A stretch of DNA of 34,569 nt from contig DATJSJ010000202.1 of NCBI GenBank assembly GCA_035504175.1, positions 1 through 34,569 of the forward strand, given 5' to 3'. Within the stretch, counting starts at the first letter, position 1; each line of letters begins with the position of its first letter. Positions 7,011 through 14,472 of this stretch are shown here, piece after piece. A program made the position numbers and the translations under genes. The DNA is from DATJSJ01 sp035504175. Lineage in GTDB: Bacteria > Pseudomonadota > Alphaproteobacteria > Acetobacterales > Acetobacteraceae. Under the pieces are notes generated by a model. The model was not told where the DNA came from and searched no databases. It worked only from the letters and a program-made list of their open reading frames with translations.

Positions 7011-8699
7011 ATGGCGCGCAACCTCACCCTCCGGCAGCCGGCACGCGGCCCCGCCGCACTGCCGATGGCAGCGGCCGGCCGCTCGATCGTGCTGGTCGGG
7101 CTGATGGGTGCGGGCAAGACGTCGATCGGCCGCCGCCTCGCGCTGCGACTCGGCCTGCCGTTCCTCGACGCGGACGAGGAAATCGAGCGCGCCGCCGGCT
7201 GCACCGTGCCGGAGCTGTTCGAGCGCTATGGCGAGCCGTCGTTTCGCGACGGCGAGCGCCGGGTTATCCGCCGCCTGCTGTCCGGCGAGCCGATCGTGCT
7301 GGCGACCGGCGGCGGCGCCTTCATGGACGCTGAGACGCGGGCCGCGGTGCGCGAACACGGCGTCTCAATCTGGCTGCGCTGCCGCCTGCCGACGCTGGTG
7401 CGCCGGGTCGCACTGCGGCAGAACCGGCCGCTGCTCGCCGCCGGCAATCCGGCGGAGATCCTCGAGCGGCTGATCAGCCTGCGTCACCCCGTCTATGCGG
7501 AGGCCGATATCATCGTGGAGTGCGGCGAGGAGAATCCGGACGCGACCACCGGGCGGGTGATCACCGCGCTGATGCGCTGGCAGCCGCCGCAACGCGTGCC
7601 GGTGGCACTCTCCGGCGCCGGCTACGACGTGGTGATCGGCGACGGGCTGCTTCCCCGCGCCGGCGGACTGCTCGCTCCGGTGCTGCCGCAGAAGCGCGCG
7701 ATCGTCGTGACCGACGCGGCCGTGGCGCCGCTGCACCTGCCCGCCCTGCTCACCGGCCTGGCGGAGACCGGCATCGCCACGCAGACGATCGAAGTGCCGC
7801 CCGGCGAGACCTCGAAGGATCTCGCGACCTATGGCCGCGTCACCGACGCGCTGCTCGCGTCGGGCGTGGAGCGGCGCACCGCGGTGATCGCCCTGGGCGG
7901 CGGCGTCGTCGGCGATCTCGCCGGCTTCGCCGCGGCGACCGTGCTGCGCGGCCTGCCGTTCGTGCAGGTGCCGACGACGCTGCTGGCGCAGGTCGATTCC
8001 AGCGTCGGCGGCAAGACCGGCATCAACACCGTGCAGGGCAAGAATCTGCTCGGCGCGTTTCACCAGCCGCGCATGGTGCTCGCCGACACCGCGACGCTTG
8101 CGACGCTGCCGCCGCGCGAGCTGCGCGCCGGCTACGCCGAGATCGCCAAAGCCGGACTGATCGCCGATGCCCGGTTCTTCGCCTGGTGCGAGGCGAACGG
8201 GGCCGCGGTGATCGCCGGCGACGCAGCCGCCCAGACCGAGGCGATCGGCCGGGCCTGCGCCTTCAAGGCCGCCGTCGTCGCCGATGACGAGCGCGAGGAA
8301 AGACCGTCCGACGGGCGCGCCCTGCTCAATCTCGGCCACACCTTCGCGCACGCATTGGAGGCGGAGCTCGGCTACGGCACCATCCTGCACGGCGAGGCGG
8401 TTTCGGTCGGGCTCGGCCTCGCCTTCCGGCTTTCCGCGCGACTCGGCCTGCTCGCCGAGATCGAGGCGGAGCGGGTCGTGGCGCATCTCGACGGCGTGGG
8501 CCTGCCGGCCGAGCTGCGCGTGCTGAACCGCCGGCTCTCGGCGGCACGGCTGATCGCGCATATGCGGCGCGACAAGAAGGCGCGCGAGGGCGCGATGACC
8601 TTCGTCCTCGCCCGCGGCATCGGCGCCGCCTTCACCAGCCGCGACGTGCCGGAGGCGGCGGTTGCCGATCTGCTGCGGGCGGAAGGATGCGAGGATTAG
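7011..8699 (+). CDS. aroKB: fused shikimate kinase / 3-dehydroquinate synthase
   Basis: A single 562-residue chain carries two shikimate-pathway enzymes. Residues about 24-190 are shikimate kinase (AroK): Walker A GLMGAGKTS (30-38), the DADEE substrate/Mg site (53-57), ATGGGAF (99-104) and the lid LRQNRPLL. Residues about 196-562 are 3-dehydroquinate synthase (AroB): PPGETSKD near 263, GGGVVGDLAG (296-305), PTTLLAQVDSSVGGKTGIN (321-339) and the metal-ligand stretch NLGHTFAHALE. There is no stop or frameshift at the junction, so it is a real fusion. In most proteobacteria these are adjacent separate genes. ATG 7011 is chosen as the first Met, but no ribosome binding site is clear; ATG 7065 (residue 19) is possible. 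It is divergent from the xerD transcript. Confidence 0.95.
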   Translation: MARNLTLRQPARGPAALPMAAAGRSIVLVGLMGAGKTSIGRRLALRLGLPFLDADEEIERAAGCTVPELFERYGEPSFRDGERRVIRRLLSGEPIVLATGGGAFMDAETRAAVREHGVSIWLRCRLPTLVRRVALRQNRPLLAAGNPAEILERLISLRHPVYAEADIIVECGEENPDATTGRVITALMRWQPPQRVPVALSGAGYDVVIGDGLLPRAGGLLAPVLPQKRAIVVTDAAVAPLHLPALLTGLAETGIATQTIEVPPGETSKDLATYGRVTDALLASGVERRTAVIALGGGVVGDLAGFAAATVLRGLPFVQVPTTLLAQVDSSVGGKTGINTVQGKNLLGAFHQPRMVLADTATLATLPPRELRAGYAEIAKAGLIADARFFAWCEANGAAVIAGDAAAQTEAIGRACAFKAAVVADDEREERPSDGRALLNLGHTFAHALEAELGYGTILHGEAVSVGLGLAFRLSARLGLLAEIEAERVVAHLDGVGLPAELRVLNRRLSAARLIAHMRRDKKAREGAMTFVLARGIGAAFTSRDVPEAAVADLLRAEGCED

Positions 8700-8826
8700 G
8701 GGGGGAAGGCGGTCCGACCGCGGCGCGCCGGAAGCCGGAGCACGCATTGTCTATTAGGACATCGCAACCATTTGCAGCCGGAACGCGTGCCGATTTCGGC
8801 GCCGGCCAGGTGACAGGGGACCAGGC

Positions 8827-10269
8827 ATGGGTGCGGTGCTCAGTTCTCCCGTGAAGGCATCCAAGCCGGAGGCTGGCATTCAGCTTCATGCCGGGCCGGG
8901 CCGCGGGCGGTCAGATGGCGCGGCATGGTCGGGATCGCGATCGCGCAACGATTTCGGTCGCGAGCTGGCGCCGGCCAGCCGAATCCCTGGCCGGTCCGGC
9001 GGACCGACATGGGATTTCGGCGGCCTGCCTGTCCTCACGCCCGATCCGGGCAATGGTCGGGACGGGTTTTCAGCGCCGTCGGGACGGAGTGTCCGGATCG
9101 CGCCGGCTGACGATCCGCTCGAGCGCGAGGCGGATCGCGTTGCCGACCAGGTGATGCGCATTTCGGCCGCATACCCGACTGGCATCGCGGGCCACCCGCC
9201 AGTGCTTGCCGCATCCGCGCGTCACGTGCAGCGCAGCTGTTCCTGCCGCGGCAGCTGCGCCGATTGCCGGCGCCACGGCGCCGGGCAAGCGCCGACAGGC
9301 GACATCGAATCGATCACGGCCGCTCCCGGCCGATCCCTCGATGATCCGACGCGGGCTTTCTTCGAACCGTTGCTCGGGCGGAACCTGGGCAATATTCGCG
9401 TGCATGCCGACGCCCAGGCGGCGCGGTCCGCGAAGTCGCTCCAGGCCCGGGCCTATACGATCGGCGCGCACATCGTCTTCGCCGACGGCGAATACGCGCC
9501 GGCGAGCGCCTCGGGGCGGCGGTTGCTCGGGCACGAACTGGCCCACACCATGCAGCAAGGCGGTAGCGCCGGCGGGACGGTCGCGCCGATCGTGCAACGC
9601 CAGCCGGCGCCCGGCGGTGACGAGCGCCTCACCCTGCCGGGACGCGAGTGCCCGATCGGAGAGGTGAAGTTCGCGGGCGCGTGCGTGCCGCTGCGGCCGC
9701 GGCCGCCAATGTTCGATCAACATCTGCATCTCGATCCGAGCCTGAGCCCGCCCGCTCCCGGTGCGAAAGGCGGGACTTCCGTGCCGGCAGGGACCGCGCC
9801 CACGGGGTGCAAATACTCGGTGACCTACGCCAATCCGGTCGAGATCGAGTGCGATCGGGTCTGGCGGGCCCAGAGGGGTACCCCTCCTCCCGGCTCGCTG
9901 TGCGGTAAATCCGTGATCTTCGAGATCACCTCGGTCGCCGTGAACCCGGCGACCTGCCCGCTGGAGGGGCTGGACGTCTCCGAAGTGGTTGCCACCATCC
10001 CGGACAGCCACCGATGCACGCCGCCGGGCTTCACCTGGCCGCCGCCCAGTCCGTGCAAGATCGGACCGGGCGGAAGACTGACGGGATGCACCGACACGCT
10101 GACCGTCTGCGGGCTGACCAGCGAGCTGCATTTCGGCGGCTGCACGGAGAACGTTGCCCAGACCATCCTGGTCGGCGGCAACCCGGTGGAACATCACGTC
10201 ATCACCTTTGACGTTGACGTCGACCCGACCGCAACGGTGTGCCAGGGGGCGACGGTCACGCGAAAATAG
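8827..10269 (+). CDS. DUF4157 (eCIS-core) putative zinc metalloprotease-like protein with Cys-rich C-terminus
   Basis: The 480-residue protein has no signal peptide. Residues 1-160 are low-complexity and include PLEREADRVADQVM (97-110), which often precedes this domain, and a CSCRGSCADC cluster (138-147). The DUF4157 core lies at about 165-245: RSLDDPTRAFFEPLLGRNLG, then NIRVHADAQAARSAKSLQAR, then the HExxH-type zinc site HELAH (His236, Glu237, His240). The last 220 residues contain twelve more cysteines and match nothing I know. DUF4157 proteins are commonly linked to extracellular contractile injection systems, as cargo or structural partners. No sheath, tube, baseplate or ATPase gene is in this window. 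AGGGGA six bases upstream supports the start at 8827. It is convergent with zur, with a gap of 20 bases. Confidence 0.85.
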   Translation: MGAVLSSPVKASKPEAGIQLHAGPGRGRSDGAAWSGSRSRNDFGRELAPASRIPGRSGGPTWDFGGLPVLTPDPGNGRDGFSAPSGRSVRIAPADDPLEREADRVADQVMRISAAYPTGIAGHPPVLAASARHVQRSCSCRGSCADCRRHGAGQAPTGDIESITAAPGRSLDDPTRAFFEPLLGRNLGNIRVHADAQAARSAKSLQARAYTIGAHIVFADGEYAPASASGRRLLGHELAHTMQQGGSAGGTVAPIVQRQPAPGGDERLTLPGRECPIGEVKFAGACVPLRPRPPMFDQHLHLDPSLSPPAPGAKGGTSVPAGTAPTGCKYSVTYANPVEIECDRVWRAQRGTPPPGSLCGKSVIFEITSVAVNPATCPLEGLDVSEVVATIPDSHRCTPPGFTWPPPSPCKIGPGGRLTGCTDTLTVCGLTSELHFGGCTENVAQTILVGGNPVEHHVITFDVDVDPTATVCQGATVTRK

Positions 10270-10289
10270 CGGGTTCCGGATGCGACGGT

Positions 10290-10790
10290 TCAGGTGATGC
10301 GGGTGGCGGTGGAGGCCGAATGTGTCCCGGCGCAGACCGCGCACAGACCCTCCGCTTCGATCGTGGCGGTCTGAACGCGAAAGCCGACCCCCGCCGACGC
10401 CCGCGTCAGCGCCTGCACCAGCGCCGGGTCTTCGATCTCCGTCACGCGCCCGCACACGCGGCAGATCAGGAACTGCGCCGCGTGCGCATGCGCGTGCGCA
10501 TCCGGCGCCGGCACCACGCAGCCGATGAAGGCCGACAGCCGCTCCACGCGATGGATCAATCCATGCTCCAGCAGGAAATCCAGCGCCCGGTATACCGTGG
10601 GCGGCGCCGCGCCCGGGCGGCGCGCCCGCAGCCGTTCCAGCAGATCATAGGCGCCGGCCGGCGCGTCGGCCTCCAGAATCAGCCCCAGCACGTCGCGGCG
10701 CAGATCGGTGAGCCGCGCCCCGCGCTCGGCGCAGATCACGCCGGCGCGGTCCAGCAGTCGGTCAGTGCCAGGGGAGAAATCCGCGGCCAT
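10290..10790 (-). CDS. zur: Fur-family zinc uptake regulator Zur
   Basis: This is a 166-residue Fur-superfamily repressor. The winged-helix recognition part is PPTVYRALDFLLEHGLIHRVE (about 63-83), very close to Zur proteins and different from Fur or PerR. Metal-site features follow: a His cluster (residues 99, 101 and 103), the structural CxxC pair Cys110/Cys113 in ICRVCG, and a second pair, Cys150/Cys153, in LCAVC near the end. With zinc bound, Zur represses zinc importer genes such as znuABC, which are not in this window. ATG at 10790 gives the family N-terminus. It is divergent from hisI with only 45 bases between starts, so the promoters must overlap or lie inside the genes. I could not identify a Zur box. 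Confidence 0.88.
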   Translation of the reverse strand: MAADFSPGTDRLLDRAGVICAERGARLTDLRRDVLGLILEADAPAGAYDLLERLRARRPGAAPPTVYRALDFLLEHGLIHRVERLSAFIGCVVPAPDAHAHAHAAQFLICRVCGRVTEIEDPALVQALTRASAGVGFRVQTATIEAEGLCAVCAGTHSASTATRIT

Positions 10791-10835
10791 GCCCCCTATC
10801 TTCGCCCCCACCGGGCAACAGGCAAGGCCACTGAG

Positions 10836-11219
10836 ATGGACGACCCGATCGCTGCGATCGCCTTCGGCCCGGAGGGGCTGATCCCCGCCATCGCCCAGCA
10901 GCATGACACGGGCGAGGTGCTGATGCTCGCCTGGATGAACCGCGACGCGGTCGCCGAAACCCTCGCCACCGGGCGCGTCTGCTACTGGAGCCGCAGCCGC
11001 GGCCGGCTCTGGCGCAAGGGTGAGACGTCGGGCCAGACGCAGCGCCTGATCGAGCTGCGCCTGGACTGCGACGGTGACGCGCTGCTGCTGCTGGTCGACC
11101 AGACCGGCGTCGCCTGCCACACCGGCCGGCGGAGCTGCTTCTATCGCGCCCGCCAGGGCGAGGACTGGGTCGAACGCACCGCGCCCGAAATCGCCCCGGA
11201 GTCGCTCTATGGCGCCTGA
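10836..11219 (+). CDS. hisI: phosphoribosyl-AMP cyclohydrolase
   Basis: HisI opens the adenine ring of phosphoribosyl-AMP, the third step of histidine synthesis, in the cytoplasm. The 127 residues correspond to the monofunctional enzyme, without the HisE pyrophosphohydrolase domain. Characteristic segments are AQQHDTGEVLMLAWMN, GRVCYWSRSRGRLWRKGETSGQTQ, DCDGDALLLLVDQTGVACHTG and RRSCFYR, which contain the zinc cysteines and the Asp-rich Mg site. It is the first gene of a compact plus-strand run; the following GNAT gene starts 11 bases before its stop. No other his genes are present in the window. Confidence 0.95.
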   Translation: MDDPIAAIAFGPEGLIPAIAQQHDTGEVLMLAWMNRDAVAETLATGRVCYWSRSRGRLWRKGETSGQTQRLIELRLDCDGDALLLLVDQTGVACHTGRRSCFYRARQGEDWVERTAPEIAPESLYGA

Positions 11220-11877
11220 CCCGGAGATTGCCGCGCGCGGCGCCGCCCCCTATGCACCCGGCATGGTTGCGGACGTACGGATCGAGACGGTGCGCGGCGC
11301 GGCGCTGCTGCCGCTGCTGCCGGCGCTGGGGCGGCTTCGAACCGATGTGTTCCGCGACTACCCCTACCTTTACGACGGCGATCCGGCGTACGAGACGACT
11401 TACCTGCGCACCTATGCGGACAGCCCGGGCGCCGCGGTGATCGTCGCCTTCGCCGGCGACGAGCCGGTCGGCGCCTCCACCTGCATCCCGCTGGCGCATG
11501 AGACCGACAACGTCACCGCCCCGTTCCGCGCGCGCGGCTGGGATCCGGCGCGGTTCTTCTATTTCGGCGAGTCCGTCCTGCGCCGGGCGTGGCGCGGGCG
11601 GGGCATCGGCGTCGCCTTCTTCGCCGGACGCGAGGCCCACGCGCGCGCGGCGTCCACCTGCGACTTCGCCTGCTTCTGCGCGGTGCAGCGCCCGGCCGAC
11701 CATCCGGCCCGGCCGGCGGATCACGTCCCGCTCGACGCGTTCTGGCGCAAGCGCGGCTACACGCCCTACCCCGATCTCGTCTGCACCATGTCCTGGAGGG
11801 AGGTCGGCGCCATGGCGGAAACGACGAAGCCGCTCGCCTTCTGGATCGGCTCGCTGCGCGGGGCCCCGTTGCCGTGA
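11209..11877 (+). CDS. GNAT-family N-acetyltransferase
   Basis: The 222-residue protein has a GNAT fold. The acetyl-CoA pyrophosphate loop appears as RRAWRGRGIGVAFF (about residues 125-138), preceded by the strand FFYFGESVL. The N-terminal part LGRLRTDVFRDYPYLYDGD is typical of a group of GNATs encoded beside carbon-nitrogen hydrolases. ATG 11209 has GGAG seven bases upstream and overlaps hisI by 11 bases; ATG 11263 (residue 19) is an alternative. Its stop overlaps the start of the hydrolase gene (GTGA). In other bacteria the two activities are fused in one chain (YhcX-type proteins), so they probably act in one process. The acceptor is unknown. Confidence 0.85.
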   Translation: MAPDPEIAARGAAPYAPGMVADVRIETVRGAALLPLLPALGRLRTDVFRDYPYLYDGDPAYETTYLRTYADSPGAAVIVAFAGDEPVGASTCIPLAHETDNVTAPFRARGWDPARFFYFGESVLRRAWRGRGIGVAFFAGREAHARAASTCDFACFCAVQRPADHPARPADHVPLDAFWRKRGYTPYPDLVCTMSWREVGAMAETTKPLAFWIGSLRGAPLP

Positions 11878-12749
11878 CCGCGCTTCGCCTCGCGCTGGCG
11901 CAGTACCGCGTTGGGCGGCCGCGGGCGGTCGCCGATTTCGCGACCCGGCTTGACCGGCTCGCCGCCGAGGCCGCCTCGGGCGGCGCCGGTCTGCTCCTGC
12001 TGCCCGAATATGCCGCGATGGAGGTTGCGGCGGCGCTGACCGACAGCGCCGATCCGCATACCGAGCTGGAGGCGGTGGTCGCGCATGCGCCGGCGCTGCT
12101 GGAGGGCATGCGGACGGTGGCGCGGCGGCACGGGATCTGGCTGCAGCCGGGCACGCTGCCCTGGCGCGACGCCGCCGGCACCCGCAACCGCGCGCCGCTG
12201 ATCGGGCCCGACGGCCGCCTCGCGTTCCAGGACAAGCGGGTGATGACCCGGTTCGAGAGCGAGGCGTGGGGGGTCGATCCGGGCGACATGCCGGCGGTGT
12301 TCGACACGCCATGGGGCCGGATCGGCATCGCCATCTGCTACGACGTCGAGTTCCCGCCGCTGGTACGCGCCCAGGTCGCCGCCGGCGCCTGGCTGATCCT
12401 GACGCCGAGCTGCACCGACACGCAGCACGGCTTCAACCGCGTGCGGCTCTCCGCCCGGGCGCGGGCGGTCGAGAACCAGTGCTTCGTCGCCGTGGCGCCC
12501 ACCGTGGGCGATGCGCCCTGGTCGGCGACGCTGGACGCCAATCACGGTCGCGCCGGGGTGTACGGCCCGGTCGATCGCGGCTTCCCGGAGGACGGCATCA
12601 TCGCCGAGGGCCCGCCCGACGAGGCGGCGATGATCTTCGCCGAGCTGGATCCGGCGCTGCTGTCCGCCGTGCGCACCGACGGCGCCGTGCGCAACCACCG
12701 CGACTGGCCCGCCGAGCCGCCGCCCTGCCCGGTGCGCAACCCTTCGTGA
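11874..12749 (+). CDS. carbon-nitrogen hydrolase (nitrilase superfamily)
   Basis: The protein has 291 residues with the Glu-Lys-Cys triad of the nitrilase superfamily: Glu45 (LLPEYAAME), Lys121 (FQDKRVMTRFE) and Cys155 (IAICYDVEFP). VENQCFVAVAPTVG near 205 and the late NHGRAGVYGP stretch also fit. Members hydrolyse amides or nitriles, including omega-amidases and N-carbamyl amidases; the substrate here cannot be named. The GTG start at 11874 overlaps the stop of the GNAT gene by four bases, and its own stop overlaps the lpxB start in the same way. The coupling with a GNAT suggests linked acylation and deamidation of one metabolite (inference). Confidence 0.88.
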   Translation: MTALRLALAQYRVGRPRAVADFATRLDRLAAEAASGGAGLLLLPEYAAMEVAAALTDSADPHTELEAVVAHAPALLEGMRTVARRHGIWLQPGTLPWRDAAGTRNRAPLIGPDGRLAFQDKRVMTRFESEAWGVDPGDMPAVFDTPWGRIGIAICYDVEFPPLVRAQVAAGAWLILTPSCTDTQHGFNRVRLSARARAVENQCFVAVAPTVGDAPWSATLDANHGRAGVYGPVDRGFPEDGIIAEGPPDEAAMIFAELDPALLSAVRTDGAVRNHRDWPAEPPPCPVRNPS

Positions 12750-13987
12750 CGCTGGTCTATCTCGTCGCCGGCGAGGCGAGCGGGGACGTGCTCGGCGCCC
12801 GGCTGATGGCGGCGCTGCGCGCCCGCCGCCCCGATCTCGGCTTCGCCGGCATCGGCGGCCCGCGCATGTCGGCGGAAGGGTTGGCCAGCTTGTTCCCGAT
12901 GCGCGAGCTTGCGGTGATGGGTCTGGTCGAAGTGCTGCCGAAGCTGCGCAGCCTGCGCCGCCGGCTGGTCGAGACGGCCGACGACATTGCCCGCCGGCGC
13001 CCGGACATCGTGGTGACGATCGACAGCCCTGGCTTCGCGCTGCGCCTGCTGCGGCGGATTGCGCCGCTCGGCGTTCCCCGCGTTCATTACGTGGCACCGC
13101 AGGTCTGGGCCTGGCGCGAGAGCCGCGCCCGGCATTTCCCCGGCCTGTGGGAGAAGCTGCTCTGCCTGCTGCCCTTCGAGCCGGAATTCTTCGCCCGTTA
13201 CGATCTGCCGGCGAGCTTCGTCGGCCATCCGGTGCTGCAAAGCGGCGCCGATGCCGGTGACGCGGCGCGCTTCCGCGCCCGGCACAAGATCGCGCCGACC
13301 GCGCCCGTGGTGGTGCTGATGCCCGGCAGCCGGCGCAACGAGGCGCCGCGCCTGCTGCCGGTGTTCGGCCGCACGCTCGGCCGCCTGCAGCGCCGTGTGC
13401 CGGATCTGGTGCCGGTCGTGCCAGTGTCCGCCGCAGTCGCCGCGACCGTCGATCGCGCGGTCGCGGACTGGCCGGTGCGCGCGGTGATCGTGACCGAGCT
13501 CGAGGACAAGCACGACGCGTACGCCGCCGCCGGAGCGGCGTTGACCAAGTCCGGCACGTCGACGCTGGAACTGGCGCTGGCGGGGGTGCCGATGGCGGTT
13601 ACCTACCGCGTCAATCCGATCACCGCCCTGCTGGCGCGGCGGCTGATCCGCGTGCCCTACGTCGCCATGGTCAACCTGCTGGCGGGACGCGCTCTGGTGC
13701 CGGAGCTGCTGCAGCAGGACTGCGACCCCGCGCAGCTCGCGGACACCCTGCATGCGCTGCTGACAGATCCAGCTCGGGCGGCGGCGCAACGCGCCGGCTT
13801 CGCCGCGGCCCTGGCGCAGCTGCGCCCGCCCGCCGGTCTGCCCGCCGATGCGGCGGCGGCGGAGGTGCTCGCGATGCTCGGGCCTGCCGCGACCGATCGC
13901 GCGGCGGCGCCGGCGCCGATCGGGCAGCCGGGCGACCGGAGCATGACCCCCGCGGGCTTGGATCATGGTGTGAAAACAAGAAGCTGA
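12746..13987 (+). CDS. lpxB: lipid-A-disaccharide synthase
   Basis: LpxB joins UDP-diacylglucosamine and lipid X to form the lipid A disaccharide at the inner membrane (GT19 family). Diagnostic segments are YLVAGEASGDVLGARLM at the start, GIGGPRM, ELAVMGLVEVLPKL, TIDSPGFALRLLRR, HYVAPQVWAWRESR, LPFEPEFF, FVGHPVLQ, LMPGSRRNE and KSGTSTLELAL. The 413 residues slightly exceed the usual 380-400, with a low-complexity tail after about 385. The GTG start at 12746 overlaps the upstream hydrolase stop by four bases (GTGA). It is separate from the usual lpxD-fabZ-lpxA cluster, none of which is in the window. Confidence 0.96.
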   Translation: MTLVYLVAGEASGDVLGARLMAALRARRPDLGFAGIGGPRMSAEGLASLFPMRELAVMGLVEVLPKLRSLRRRLVETADDIARRRPDIVVTIDSPGFALRLLRRIAPLGVPRVHYVAPQVWAWRESRARHFPGLWEKLLCLLPFEPEFFARYDLPASFVGHPVLQSGADAGDAARFRARHKIAPTAPVVVLMPGSRRNEAPRLLPVFGRTLGRLQRRVPDLVPVVPVSAAVAATVDRAVADWPVRAVIVTELEDKHDAYAAAGAALTKSGTSTLELALAGVPMAVTYRVNPITALLARRLIRVPYVAMVNLLAGRALVPELLQQDCDPAQLADTLHALLTDPARAAAQRAGFAAALAQLRPPAGLPADAAAAEVLAMLGPAATDRAAAPAPIGQPGDRSMTPAGLDHGVKTRS

Positions 13988-14023
13988 ACCGGGTCCGCCC
14001 GGTACCGGCCGGGACCATCCCGG
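13988..14023 (+). terminator. two adjacent hairpins directly after lpxB
   Basis: Two perfect stems lie right after the lpxB stop: ACCGGG-TCCG-CCCGGT at 13988-14003 and CCGGGA-CCA-TCCCGG at 14009-14023. There is no T-run, so a classic Rho-independent terminator is not supported. They could still end or protect the hisI-lpxB transcript. Confidence 0.35.
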
Positions 14024-14472
14024 TCCGACCATGAGGCTCTGGCGGTTCAATCCCTGGGTGATCGCCGTCCCCAGACTTATCCACTGAAGCGCGAGACGTC
14101 GCGTCAGGCGCAACAAACGCAGGAACAATGATTTGCGCGCCGATCCAGCGACACGCGAGCGTTCCGGCAGGAATTCGTCCCACTCGCGTGTTCGGAAGCG
14201 CCCGCCCGGTCGCGCGTCAGAGGGGTCGTAGCCGGGCTTCTCGAAGAGCCTGGTACGCCCGTCGCGGATGTCCCGCCGGCCGAGGAATCCACCGGAATGG
14301 CTGCCACCTCACAGAACTTATGGATCCGCACTGATGGATCTGCGCGGCCGGGCCCGGCTCCAAAGGTGTTACCCTCCCGGACCGGGGCCGGCCTTCGCAG
14401 CGGTCCGGGTCTGGTCATCCGCGCGCCGAGGCGCTGAAATCGCCGCCGAGCCGCGACGGGAGGAAAACGGCC
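14024..14472. other. intergenic region between lpxB and the apnL-like gene, no supported gene
   Basis: This stretch of about 450 bases has open frames only on the minus strand, and their composition is that of random GC-rich sequence. It holds a near-consensus DnaA-box-like 9-mer (TTATCCACT) at about 14078-14086. A short direct repeat, ATGGATCCGC at 14320-14329 and ATGGATCTGC at 14334-14343, lies about 130 bases before the next start. The repeat could be an operator for the downstream gene, but this is inference. No tRNA, small RNA or mobile element was recognised. Confidence 0.4.

Noticed and set aside
13671..14183. Possible decayed minus-strand gene overlapping the end of lpxB
   Set aside because: A few plausible stretches were noticed, but no family is recognised, no ribosome binding site is present and part overlaps lpxB. 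It is kept only as an item for database search.
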